From Nocardia alba NBRC 108234 (lineage in GTDB: Bacteria > Actinomycetota > Actinomycetes > Mycobacteriales > Mycobacteriaceae): 64,000 bases of DNA. The translations under genes were made by a program, and so were the position numbers. Under the pieces are notes generated by a model. It was not told where the DNA came from. It did not search any database and saw only the letters and a list, made by a program, of their open reading frames with translations. This document shows positions 43,382 to 51,374 of the stretch, one piece after another (position 1 is the stretch's first letter; each line of letters opens with the position of its first letter). The DNA is taken from positions 124,001 to 188,000 of the forward strand of contig NZ_BDAX01000023.1 in assembly GCF_001612665.1 (NCBI RefSeq). The letters are read 5' to 3'.

Positions 43382-44857
43382 ATGACTTCGCCAGCAACGC
43401 TCTCGGCCGCAGATCAGGCGACCGATCCCACCAGGTGGCCCCTGCGCCTCTGGGGAATGCTGATCACTCTGTGCATCGTCCTCTTCCTCGACGGGCTCGA
43501 CGTCTCGATGATCGGCGTCGCGCTGCCGTCCATCGGCGCCGAACTCGATCTGTCCACCTCCACCCTGCAGTGGCTCGTCAGCGGCTACATCCTCGGCTAC
43601 GGCGGCCTGCTGCTGCTGGGTGGTCGCACCGCCGACCTGCTCGGCCGCCGCAAGGTCTTCCTCATCGCCCTCGCGGTCTTCGCCGTCGCATCACTGGTCG
43701 GTGGTCTGGTGAGCGACCCCGCGCTGCTGATCGTCACCCGTTTCATCAAGGGCTTGGCCGCCGCGTTCACCGCGCCGACCGGTCTGTCGATCATCACCAC
43801 CACCTTCGCCGAAGGAAAAGCGCGCAACAAGGCGCTGTCGATCTACACCGTCTTCGGCGCGGGCGGCTACTCCATGGGCCTGCTGTTCGGTGGCCTGATG
43901 ACCGGGGTCGGCTGGCGCTGGACCTTCCTGCTGCCCGTCCCGATCGCCCTGGCCGCTCTGGCCGCCGCGTTCGTGCTGGTGCCCAAGGACGGTAAGGCGG
44001 AGGAAGGCGGCCACGATCTACTCGGCGCGCTCCTGTCGACAGCGGGCATGTTGCTGCTGGTCTACACCGTGGTCACCGCGCCGGAAGTCGGCTGGGCCTC
44101 GGGCCGCACCATCGGTTCGTTCCTCGCCGTGATCGCCCTGTTCGCCGCCTTCGTCGTCACCGAGCAGCGGGTGAAGCACCCGCTGGTCCGGCTCGGCATC
44201 CTGCGCAAGGCCTCGCTGGTGCGAGCCAGCCTGGCCATCATCGCGGTCGCCGGTTCCTACTTCTCCTGGCAGTTCATCGTGACCCTGTACATGCAGGACA
44301 CCCTGGAGTGGTCGGCGCTGAAGCTGGCGATGGCCCTGCTGCCGGTCGGCATCCTGGTCGTCGGGTCGGCGTTCTTCTCCGAGAAACTAATCGACCGTTT
44401 CGGCACCGGACCGGTCATCGCGGTCACCATGAGCGTGATGGCGATCGGCTACCTGCTGTTCCTGCGGATCGACACGGCACCCGGTTACTTCACCGTGCTG
44501 CTGCCCGCGATTCTGCTGATCGGCATCGGCTGGGTCGGTTTCCCGGCGATCAATGTGCAGGCCACCAGCGGTATCGACGACGACGAGCAGGGCCTCGCGG
44601 CCGGCGTGCTGCAGACCTCGATGCAGGTCGGCGCGGCCATCGTGCTCGCGGTGACCACCGCCATCGTCACCTCCGGCGGGCACGGCACGAGCGCCACCCC
44701 CCAGCAGATGCTCGATACCTACCGGCCGGGCCTGGAGTTCGCGGCGGGCGTCACCATCGTCGGCGCGCTGCTCGCGCTCACGGTCTTCCTGCCCCGGTTC
44801 CGCAAGCCGGTCGAGGTCGCGCCGGTCGAGGCGAAGGTGCTCGAACCGGTCGCCTGA
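43382..44857 (+). CDS. DHA2-type MFS transporter (EmrB/QacA family)
   Basis: A 491-residue drug:proton antiporter-like protein with about 14 hydrophobic segments. The DHA2 signature is LDGLDVSMIGVALPSIG in the first helix, and motif A appears as GGRTADLLGRRKVF. A long central hydrophilic loop (VPKDGKAEEGGHD) precedes the second half. Expected to export hydrophobic or cationic compounds at the inner membrane. The ATG at 43382 is chosen because the frame upstream lies in the operator region; the RBS is weak. The neighbouring MarR is the probable repressor. It ends in a terminator that overlaps a parS-like site. Confidence 0.9.
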   Translation: MTSPATLSAADQATDPTRWPLRLWGMLITLCIVLFLDGLDVSMIGVALPSIGAELDLSTSTLQWLVSGYILGYGGLLLLGGRTADLLGRRKVFLIALAVFAVASLVGGLVSDPALLIVTRFIKGLAAAFTAPTGLSIITTTFAEGKARNKALSIYTVFGAGGYSMGLLFGGLMTGVGWRWTFLLPVPIALAALAAAFVLVPKDGKAEEGGHDLLGALLSTAGMLLLVYTVVTAPEVGWASGRTIGSFLAVIALFAAFVVTEQRVKHPLVRLGILRKASLVRASLAIIAVAGSYFSWQFIVTLYMQDTLEWSALKLAMALLPVGILVVGSAFFSEKLIDRFGTGPVIAVTMSVMAIGYLLFLRIDTAPGYFTVLLPAILLIGIGWVGFPAINVQATSGIDDDEQGLAAGVLQTSMQVGAAIVLAVTTAIVTSGGHGTSATPQQMLDTYRPGLEFAAGVTIVGALLALTVFLPRFRKPVEVAPVEAKVLEPVA

Positions 44858-44870
44858 TCGGAAAACGTGG

Positions 44871-44904
44871 CACGGCACCACCTCTCGCGGGTGGTGCCGT
44901 GTTT
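44871..44904 (+). terminator. Terminator between the MFS gene and rmlC
   Basis: A perfect 12-bp stem (44871-44882 with 44890-44901), a 7-base loop and a TTT end. It follows the MFS stop by 14 bases and borders the convergent rmlC. Its right arm overlaps the parS-like site by two bases. Confidence 0.85.
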
Positions 44905-44915
44905 CACGTGAATCA
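44900..44915. promoter_or_regulatory. Candidate parS site (ParB binding)
   Basis: TGTTTCACGTGAATCA at 44900-44915 matches the ParB consensus TGTTTCACGTGAAACA in 15 of 16 bases, including the whole TTTCACGTGAA core. It overlaps the rmlC stop codon (44913-44915) and the end of the MFS terminator. In M. tuberculosis this gene region lies near the chromosome origin, where parS sites cluster. I found no second site of similar quality in the window. Confidence 0.7.
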
Positions 44916-45464
44916 GTCGGAAAATCTCGGCGCTGCTTCGTCTTTGGCGGAGCGAACGTAGGTCAGCGGACGACCGTCGCGGCCCTCTGTCGGCCAGTCG
45001 ATGCGCAGGCGCGGGTCGAAAGCGTCCAGGTCCCTGTCGAATTCGGGGGAGTACTCGAGCGAGCACAGGTAGGTCACCGTCGAACGGTTCTCCAGCGAGA
45101 GGATGGCGTGGCCCAGACCCTCGGACAGGAACACCGAGCGCCGCGAGACGTCATCGAGCAGCACGCTGTCCCACCGGCCGTAGGTCGGCGAGCCGGGCCG
45201 TAGGTCGACCACCACGTCCAGGAACGCGCCGCGCACACAGGTCACATACTTGGCCTGACCCGGCGGATCGTCGGTGTAGTGGATCCCGCGCAATACCCCG
45301 GCCGCCGAGACCGAGGTGTTCACCTGGTGCAACTCGAACGAGCGTCCGGTGGCCTTCTCGAACTCCGAGGCCTTGAACGACTCGCAGAACATGCCGCGGT
45401 CGTCACCGAGCAGGCGCGGGGTGACCACCCAGGCGCCGGGGATCGCCAGTTCACGAAATTCCAT
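44913..45464 (-). CDS. rmlC: dTDP-4-dehydrorhamnose 3,5-epimerase RmlC
   Basis: A 183-residue cupin-fold enzyme, third step of dTDP-L-rhamnose synthesis. Catalytic and fold motifs are DDRGMFCESFKASEF, the VLRGIHYTDDPPGQAKYVTCVRG block with the catalytic histidine, VVVDLRPGSPTYGRW, and FLSEGLGHAILSLEN with the conserved GLGHAF-like turn. Rhamnose is needed for the Rha-GlcNAc linker between peptidoglycan and galactan. It follows rmlA after only 3 bases, so the two are cotranscribed. The stop codon overlaps a parS-like sequence, which puts that site under coding constraint for three bases. Confidence 0.95.
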   Translation of the reverse strand: MEFRELAIPGAWVVTPRLLGDDRGMFCESFKASEFEKATGRSFELHQVNTSVSAAGVLRGIHYTDDPPGQAKYVTCVRGAFLDVVVDLRPGSPTYGRWDSVLLDDVSRRSVFLSEGLGHAILSLENRSTVTYLCSLEYSPEFDRDLDAFDPRLRIDWPTEGRDGRPLTYVRSAKDEAAPRFSD

Positions 45465-45467
45465 GCG

Positions 45468-46340
45468 CTACCAGTCTTTTCCGCGGTCGATCAGATCCAG
45501 CAGGTAGCGGCCGTAGCCCGAGCGCACCATGGGTTCGGCGAGCTTGCACAGCTGCTCGTCGGAGATCAGGCCGCGCCGCCATGCCACCTCCTCCGGCACA
45601 CCGATCTTGAGGCCCTGTCGTTCCTCGATCGTGCGCACGTAATTGGCCGCGTCGAGCAGGGAATCGAAGGTGCCGGTGTCGAGCCAGGCGGTGCCGCGCG
45701 CGAGCACGTCGACGCTGAGCCGGTCCTGCTCGAGGTAGGCCCGGTTGATATCGGTGATCTCGTACTCCCCGCGCGCCGATGGCTTCAGCTCGCGGGCGAT
45801 CTCGACCACGTCGTTGTCGTAGAAGTAGAGGCCGGGGATGGCGTAGTTCGAGCGCGGGACCTTCGGCTTCTCCTCGATGGAGACCGCGCGGCCCTGATCG
45901 AACTCCACCACGCCGTAGGCGGTCGGGTCCTTCACCCAGTAGGCGAAGACCGCGCCGCCGTCGATGTCGTGGAAGCGTTCCAGGCTGGCGCCGAGCCCTG
46001 GCCCGTGGAAGATGTTATCGCCGAGTACCAGCGCCGCCGGTTCGTTGCCGATGTGGTCGGCCCCGAGGACGAAGGCGCTCGCGAGGCCGTCGGGTTCGGG
46101 CTGCACCACATAGCTGATCGCGACGCCGAACTGACTGCCGTCACCGAGCAGCCGGGAAAACGCGTCGGCGTCCTCCGGCGTGGTGATCACCAGAATGTCG
46201 TCGATCCCTGCCAGCATGAGAGTGGACAGCGGGTAGTAGACCATGGGTTTGTCGTAGACCGGAACGAGCTGCTTGCTCACCCCGCGCGTGATCGGGTGCA
46301 ACCGTGAACCGGTGCCGCCCGCCAAGATGATTCCGCGCAT
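45468..46340 (-). CDS. rmlA: Glucose-1-phosphate thymidylyltransferase RmlA
   Basis: A 290-residue nucleotidyltransferase that makes dTDP-glucose from Glc-1-P and dTTP, the first step to dTDP-rhamnose. The N-terminal signature GGTGSRLHPITRGVSKQLVP is complete, with DKPMVYYPLS, GDNIFHGPG and EEKPKVPRSNYAI as further substrate-binding blocks, and GTAWLDTGTFDSLLDA near the C-terminus. The ATG at 46340 is used; a TTG three codons upstream is in frame but has no advantage. Head of a rmlA-rmlC operon, divergent from an esterase gene across a gap with three dyads. Confidence 0.96.
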   Translation of the reverse strand: MRGIILAGGTGSRLHPITRGVSKQLVPVYDKPMVYYPLSTLMLAGIDDILVITTPEDADAFSRLLGDGSQFGVAISYVVQPEPDGLASAFVLGADHIGNEPAALVLGDNIFHGPGLGASLERFHDIDGGAVFAYWVKDPTAYGVVEFDQGRAVSIEEKPKVPRSNYAIPGLYFYDNDVVEIARELKPSARGEYEITDINRAYLEQDRLSVDVLARGTAWLDTGTFDSLLDAANYVRTIEERQGLKIGVPEEVAWRRGLISDEQLCKLAEPMVRSGYGRYLLDLIDRGKDW

Positions 46341-46404
46341 AGGTGGCAAGTCTGCCAGTTCCGTCCGCTTCGGAGTCGGGGAGGTTCCGACCTGTCGACG
46401 AATT

Positions 46405-46524
46405 GGTCACGAACGTTTCGTGACCGGGTGTGTCGGGCGATAACTGAGACAGACGACACCCTCATCTGATTATGTGAGCGTCGATGTGTGAAACATCGTT
46501 GTGTTAGATGTCAGCGTTGACATC
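46405..46524. promoter_or_regulatory. Three palindromes in the rmlA/esterase divergent gap
   Basis: GGTCACGAA / TTCGTGACC (46405-46413 and 46417-46425, 3-base spacer) is a perfect 9-bp dyad. CGATGT / ACATCG (46482-46487 and 46493-46498) and GATGTCA / TGACATC (46507-46513 and 46518-46524) lie closer to the esterase start. The first is a typical TetR-size operator; the others may be one composite site, as both carry GATGT halves. Confidence 0.6.
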
Positions 46525-46583
46525 GAACCGGGGGTCAGCGCCTGGTCAGGGGTCGACGCGCCAGCTGTAGAGGTAGGTGCGCG

Positions 46584-47627
46584 ATGGTAGCCGCGAAGAT
46601 CACCGGCGTGATGGGCGGGCTCGCGCCCGTGGCCCCGATCAGCACCGCCGAGACGCCGGACCCGGGCGTCATCGTCAACTCGGGGCGGACCAGTACCTCC
46701 TCGCGGGTCCTGATGGGTGCGTGCCTCGGCGTGATCGGACCGCTGCTGCGCTCCGTGCCCATCAACCGGACCACCATTCCGGTCGGCGCCGTCGCGGTCG
46801 ACCTGTTGTCGCGGTTGCGGCCCGATCCACAGGGTGTCGAACGCGAGCAGATCAGGCTGTCCGGGTTCCTCATGGAGATGCTGCGCCCCGCGGGCGGCTC
46901 GCGCGCCCTGCGCCACGGTGCGGTGCTGTACATGCACGGCGGCGGATTCGCGGTCTGCGGTCTGCGCACCCACCGCGCGATCGCGGCGGGGATCGCCCGA
47001 CGTACCGGACTGCCGGTGCTCAATGTCGAATACCGGCAATTGCCCGGTTCGATCGACGCCTCGATCGATGACTGCGTGCTCGCGTACCGCTGGCTGCTGC
47101 GCCACGGCGCCGATCCGGCGCGCATCGTGTTCGCCGGTGATTCGGCGGGCGGGTTCCTCACCTTCGCGACCGCGATCCGCGCGCGCGAGATCGGGCTGCC
47201 GCTGCCCGCGGGACTCATCGGCCTCAGCCCGCTGCTCGACCTGGACTACCGAGCCAAGGAGCAGTACGTCAATGTCGCGCGGGACGCCTATATCCCGCTG
47301 AAGGGCCTCGAGGCGGTCGTCCACCTCGGCGCCGAGCACGAGGGTCCGCTCGACCCGGCGCTGTCGCCGGTCAACGCCGACCTGGCCGGGCTGCCGCCGG
47401 TGCTGCTCATCGCCGCCGAGGACGAGCTGCTGCGCTACGACTGTGAACTGATGGCCCACCGGCTCACCGCCGCGGGCGTGCCCAACACGCTGGAGCTGTG
47501 GCGCGGGCAGGTACACGCGTTCATGAGCATTCTGCCGAGCATGCCGGAGAGCCGGTCGGCGCTGGGCCGGGTGGCGAAGTTCGTCCGCACCGTGGTGGAG
47601 CCGGCCCACCGGGCACGTACGGCATAG
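46584..47627 (+). CDS. Hormone-sensitive-lipase family alpha/beta hydrolase (Lip-type esterase)
   Basis: A 347-residue esterase. The oxyanion-hole motif is MHGGGFAVCG and the nucleophile is Ser187 in GDSAGG; the acid is probably in AAEDELLRYDCEL and the histidine in QVHAFMS. These are the marks of the HSL/LipR group, which hydrolyses short- to medium-chain acyl esters. No clear signal peptide, though residues 1-65 are hydrophobic in part and may associate with the membrane. The start is the ATG after GAGGTAGG. Divergent from rmlA-rmlC, with palindromes between that may control it. Substrate unknown. Confidence 0.9.
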   Translation: MVAAKITGVMGGLAPVAPISTAETPDPGVIVNSGRTSTSSRVLMGACLGVIGPLLRSVPINRTTIPVGAVAVDLLSRLRPDPQGVEREQIRLSGFLMEMLRPAGGSRALRHGAVLYMHGGGFAVCGLRTHRAIAAGIARRTGLPVLNVEYRQLPGSIDASIDDCVLAYRWLLRHGADPARIVFAGDSAGGFLTFATAIRAREIGLPLPAGLIGLSPLLDLDYRAKEQYVNVARDAYIPLKGLEAVVHLGAEHEGPLDPALSPVNADLAGLPPVLLIAAEDELLRYDCELMAHRLTAAGVPNTLELWRGQVHAFMSILPSMPESRSALGRVAKFVRTVVEPAHRARTA

Positions 47628-47737
47628 GCCAGTGAACCGGCTCGGACGGTCCTGATCGCGATCGGCCGGACGAGCCGACTCGGGTCGGAGGGCCTGCGGT
47701 GTCGTAGGCCCCCGGGCCCTTGGTCCGGGAAACGCAG

Positions 47738-47780
47738 AAGCGGCCCCCGGCTCGGATTTCTCCGGGCTGGGGGCCGCTTT
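47738..47780. terminator. Terminator between the esterase and the secreted Gly-rich gene
   Basis: An 11-bp stem (AAGCGGCCCCC at 47738-47748, its complement at 47769-47779) with inner pairing and flanking A/T bases, placed between two convergent genes. It can serve both strands. Confidence 0.85.
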
Positions 47781-47800
47781 CCTTCTGTCCTACGGCGAAA

Positions 47801-48502
47801 TTACTTGGCCGGAGCGGTGAAGGGGGCGGAGATGGTGGAGAAGTACTGGATCGCAGCACCGATCGCGACCGGGGCGGTCACGAAGATCTGGCCCAGGATG
47901 ACGCCGAGGGCGCCGATGGTGGTGGCGCCGACGAGGCAGCCACCGATGCCGCCGGGCACGGAACCGACCAGCGCGCCCAGGACGCCACCGGCGACGAGGC
48001 CGCCGGCCGCACCCGCGACACAACCGATGGCAGCGCCGCTGAGGCCGCCGACCAGGGTGCCGATGGTGGCGCCCATGGAGATGGTGGAGGTCAGACGGCT
48101 CCAGGCGGCCTGCTCACGCTCGTACTCGGTCTTCCAGGGAGCCTTGTCCTCGTAGGGGAGGGCGACGGGCTTGTAGACGGCCTTGGCCGGGTCCAGCTGC
48201 GGGGTCAGCGTGGCGGTGTTGCCCGAGATCTCGGCCGCGATGGGCAGCTCGAACTCGTCGAGGCGGAAGTTCAGGGGGGTGCCGGCGACGACGGTGCCGT
48301 TGGCGGCCTTGATCTTGAAGACGCCGTTCTCTTCGACCAGCGAGCCGGCGTCAGTGGTGATGACGGCCTTCGAGTCGATGACCTCGGCGGAGTAGTTGAT
48401 CGCCTCGGCTTCTTCGGCGGGCGCGGCGTTCACAGTGCCGGCGGCGACGCCCATGGCAGCGATCAGCAGCGCCGACGTGGCGGCGAATTTCCTCATCAGC
48501 AT
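47801..48502 (-). CDS. Secreted protein with a glycine-zipper hydrophobic C-terminal half
   Basis: A 233-residue exported protein, not assigned to a named family. The signal peptide ends near residue 27 (VNAAPAEE). Residues about 30-110 look like a beta-rich domain (AINYSAEVIDSKAVITTDAGSL, NFRLDEFELPIAAEISGNTATL). Residues about 145-220 are Gly/Ala-rich with repeated GxxxG spacing and two Cys-Val/Leu-x-Ala repeats (AIGCVAGAAGG, GGCLVGATT), suggesting a membrane-inserting glycine zipper. Similar layouts occur in many paralogues in Nocardia. The start is ATG 48502 or 48496. The 325-base upstream gap holds a CRP-type site. Confidence 0.82.
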   Translation of the reverse strand: MLMRKFAATSALLIAAMGVAAGTVNAAPAEEAEAINYSAEVIDSKAVITTDAGSLVEENGVFKIKAANGTVVAGTPLNFRLDEFELPIAAEISGNTATLTPQLDPAKAVYKPVALPYEDKAPWKTEYEREQAAWSRLTSTISMGATIGTLVGGLSGAAIGCVAGAAGGLVAGGVLGALVGSVPGGIGGCLVGATTIGALGVILGQIFVTAPVAIGAAIQYFSTISAPFTAPAK

Positions 48503-48693
48503 TTTCGTTGAACCTCAAAGTTGGAGCGTGCGGAGGGGACTCGTAGATCAAAAGCTCCCGCAGCTAACCAGAGGTGAACCTGCTGTGACTGTTAGTTCAA
48601 GTTTTGTTCACCATTGATACTCCGATGCCTGTGCGCTGCTGGAAACCTGAGCGTTGACCGGGCTTTTTCTCGGGAAAACCAACCCTGAGTCTT

Positions 48694-48736
48694 AACCTAC
48701 CGCTAGGTAATGTGATGGACATCACAGCGCTAATAT
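48694..48736. promoter_or_regulatory. CRP/GlxR-type operator with adjacent dyad and -10-like box
   Basis: TGTGATGGACATCACA (48711-48726) fits TGTGA-N6-TCACA perfectly, the CRP/Cmr/GlxR consensus, and is itself a 7-bp perfect dyad. Just upstream is an imperfect dyad ACCTA / TAGGT at 48697-48710. Four bases downstream lies TAATAT (48731-48736), a good -10 box for rmlB, whose start is about 92 bases further on. In that geometry the factor would sit in the spacer and repress rmlB. For the minus-strand secreted gene the site could activate. Nothing else is evident in this 325-base gap (48503-48827). Confidence 0.75.
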
Positions 48737-48827
48737 ATACCGGGTCACAGGTCAGAGACGTTCCAGCAACACATAACGGTGGCACTTTCGTCAGGAGCGT
48801 GTGCGGAATGCCCGTATCGTTGACCGA

Positions 48828-49829
48828 GTGCGAGTGCTCGTAACCGGCGGGGCCGGGTTCATCGGTGCGAATTTCGTCCAGCAGACCGTGGCCACGCGCC
48901 CGGATGTCCAAGTGACCGTGCTCGACGCGCTCACTTACGCGGGCAACCGGGCCTCGCTGGACTCGGTCGCGGATCGGATCGAATTCGTGCACGGCGATAT
49001 CGCCGATCTCGATCTGGTCGACAATCTGGTCAGCGGGGTGGACGCGGTCGTGCATTTCGCCGCCGAATCCCACAACGACAACTCCCTGGCCGAGCCGTGG
49101 CCGTTCGTGCAGACCAATATCGTCGGCACCTACTCGCTGCTGCAAGCCGTGCGTCGCCACGATGTGCGCTACCACCACATCTCCACCGACGAGGTGTACG
49201 GCGATCTCACCCCCGACGAGCCGGGCTTCACCGAATCCACCGCCTACAACCCGTCGAGCCCGTATTCGGCGACCAAGGCGAGCAGCGACATGCTGGTACG
49301 CGCCTGGACCAGGTCTTTCGGTATCCGCGCCACCCTGTCGAACTGCTCGAACAATTACGGCCCGTACCAGCACGTCGAGAAATTCATCCCCCGCCAGATC
49401 ACCAATCTGATCGACGGCGTACGCCCCCGTCTGTACGGCGCGGGCCATCAGGTGCGCGACTGGATCCACGTCGACGACCACAATCGCGCGGTCTGGGACA
49501 TTCTCGAGCGTGGACGCACCGGCAAGACCTACCTCATCGGCGCGCAGGGCGAACTCGACAACCTCGCTGTGGTCGGGCTCATTCTGCGAGCTTTCGATCG
49601 CGAGCCCACCGACTTCGATCACGTGACCGACCGCCCCGGCCACGACCAGCGCTACGCCATCGACGCGAGCCTGCTGCGCGAGGAACTGGGCTGGTCACCG
49701 CGCTACGCGGACTTCCGCGTCGGCCTGGCCGACACCGTCGCCTGGTACCGCGACAACGAAGACTGGTGGCGACCGAAGAAGGCCGAAACCGAACGCGCCT
49801 ACGCGGCCGCGGGTGAAAAGACGCTGTAA
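48828..49829 (+). CDS. rmlB: dTDP-glucose 4,6-dehydratase RmlB
   Basis: A 333-residue extended SDR that makes dTDP-4-keto-6-deoxyglucose, second step of dTDP-rhamnose synthesis. The NAD-binding motif is VTGGAGFIGANF at the N-terminus; the catalytic region has STDEVYGD and SPYSATKASSD (Tyr-x3-Lys). NNYGPYQHVEKFIPRQI and DWIHVDDH are family hallmarks. The GTG at 48828 is chosen since it gives the VRVLVTGG start seen in mycobacterial RmlB; a GTG at 48801 behind AGGAG would add 9 residues and cannot be excluded. Unlike rmlA-rmlC it is separated from them by two genes. Converges with the DUF2142 gene. Confidence 0.95.
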   Translation: MRVLVTGGAGFIGANFVQQTVATRPDVQVTVLDALTYAGNRASLDSVADRIEFVHGDIADLDLVDNLVSGVDAVVHFAAESHNDNSLAEPWPFVQTNIVGTYSLLQAVRRHDVRYHHISTDEVYGDLTPDEPGFTESTAYNPSSPYSATKASSDMLVRAWTRSFGIRATLSNCSNNYGPYQHVEKFIPRQITNLIDGVRPRLYGAGHQVRDWIHVDDHNRAVWDILERGRTGKTYLIGAQGELDNLAVVGLILRAFDREPTDFDHVTDRPGHDQRYAIDASLLREELGWSPRYADFRVGLADTVAWYRDNEDWWRPKKAETERAYAAAGEKTL

Positions 49830-49833
49830 TCCC

Positions 49834-49869
49834 CACCGTCGTCCGGGGAATTATCCCCAGACGACGGTG
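49834..49869. terminator. Bidirectional terminator between rmlB and the DUF2142 gene
   Basis: A 10-bp outer stem (49834-49843 with 49860-49869) and a GGGGA / TCCCC inner stem, closed by an AATTA-type loop. It starts 5 bases after the rmlB stop and overlaps the last codons of the convergent gene. Confidence 0.8.
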
Positions 49870-51374
49870 TAATACGTTGCGGCGGTAGCGATAAGCGCGA
49901 AAGTCGACGCGCAGGCAACGGTGATCGCGGTTCCCCGGGTCGGAATCACGCCGTCGGAATCAGTGGTGCGCAACGGCACCACACGAGCCAGCACCGCCAG
50001 CCCCATGATTGCCAGCGGCACGAAATACCGGCCCTGCACACCGTCGATGAGATAGAAATCGACCGGCGTGAACGACATGTACAGCGTCACATAGATCATC
50101 GCCACACTCGCGAGCACCGTGAGCGCCACGATCAGCGTGCGACGGAAAGTGGCTGTGGCCGTACTCATCCGGTCGACGATGCCGAAACTCACCGCGAACG
50201 CGAGCAGGCACGCCAGCACAGAAATCGCAGGCACGTCCACATACGCGAAACCGAGTTCACCGAAGAACTGGTTGAACCAGCGATGATCGCGCAACGCGAT
50301 GCTCTCCCCGAAAGTGTGCACGAATTGCACCGGGTCACCCAGGATTCCGCGCAGTTGATCGCCCGGGCGCACCTGACCCCACTGATGGGGTGGGCGCATC
50401 AGGCCCATACCGTCGCCGGTCGGGGCCGCGATCTTCGTCCAGGCGAGGAAAAGCACCCCGCCCGTCACCGCGAATACCCACGGGACGAATCTCGCCTTTC
50501 CGGTGAAACCGAGGCGGTCGGCGGGCACCACCACAACGAGCATCGCCAGCAGCACATAGGTCGGTTTACTCAGTGGCAGCGCGATGGTCGCGGCGAGCAG
50601 CGCGGCGGTTTCGGCCCGATGCAAACGATCGCCCACGAACAGCGCTTTCAGCAGCAGCGCGGACACCATGATGGCGAGCGCGTTGGTGAGCGTATCCGCG
50701 GTGACGGTGCCCGCCTGGAAAAGCGCGATCGGCAGCACCGCGACGGTGAATACCAGCCACTGGCTACGCCGCTCGCGCAGCGCGTAGAGCCCGAATCCGA
50801 CCACCGCGAGATAGGCGACCAGCCCGGCGAAGCGGGTCAGCAAATACAGGCCGGCAACGTCGAGGCCCAGTGCCTCGCCCAGCCGAATGCCAACGGCCGC
50901 GGGCACATACGGCACCGGCGAGTAGGCGGCGGTGTTGGTGAACCACATCTGCCGCGTCGTCGCGGAGACCTCGGCCGCGCCGAGCCGGTCGTAGGCGCCG
51001 GGGTCGGCCACCATCGCGTCGGGCTCATCGGGGTTGTCGTTGTAGTCGGTGAAGGCGTACCCCATCAGCTCGTCGACGCTGACCGGAATCTGCCCGCCGT
51101 AGGCCACCCCGCGATCGTCGACGATGCGCTGCGGGAAAACCCCGCCGTGGGCGACCTGGTAGGCGCGGCCGAACTGGGTGATCTCGTCGTGGCCCCAGAA
51201 CGCCGGGGTGAGCACGGCGAACACGGCGCCGAACACGGTCGCGACCAACGCGAACGCGACTGTCGCCGCGCCGAACCGCCGGGTCACCGTCCGAATCGGC
51301 GCCAGCGCTCGATCTCCGCGTGTGGGGGTCCGGCTGGGTTCGACAGTTTTCTCGGGTTCGGTGGACGTGGTCAC
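49851..51374 (-). CDS. DUF2142-family polytopic membrane protein (GT-C-like)
   Basis: A 507-residue protein with about 10-12 hydrophobic segments and a large first extracytoplasmic loop (WGHDEITQFGRAYQVAHGG to about residue 165). An acidic HDE and Asp-rich stretch right after the first membrane helix is the usual position of the catalytic acid in GT-C glycosyltransferases. Most like DUF2142 proteins of actinobacterial and streptococcal wall-polysaccharide clusters. The GTG start at 51374 overlaps the stop of the GT2 gene by 4 bases, so the two work together: the GT2 makes a lipid-linked sugar and this protein may transfer it. The acceptor is unknown. Confidence 0.82.
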   Translation of the reverse strand: MTTSTEPEKTVEPSRTPTRGDRALAPIRTVTRRFGAATVAFALVATVFGAVFAVLTPAFWGHDEITQFGRAYQVAHGGVFPQRIVDDRGVAYGGQIPVSVDELMGYAFTDYNDNPDEPDAMVADPGAYDRLGAAEVSATTRQMWFTNTAAYSPVPYVPAAVGIRLGEALGLDVAGLYLLTRFAGLVAYLAVVGFGLYALRERRSQWLVFTVAVLPIALFQAGTVTADTLTNALAIMVSALLLKALFVGDRLHRAETAALLAATIALPLSKPTYVLLAMLVVVVPADRLGFTGKARFVPWVFAVTGGVLFLAWTKIAAPTGDGMGLMRPPHQWGQVRPGDQLRGILGDPVQFVHTFGESIALRDHRWFNQFFGELGFAYVDVPAISVLACLLAFAVSFGIVDRMSTATATFRRTLIVALTVLASVAMIYVTLYMSFTPVDFYLIDGVQGRYFVPLAIMGLAVLARVVPLRTTDSDGVIPTRGTAITVACASTFALIATAATYYTVVWG

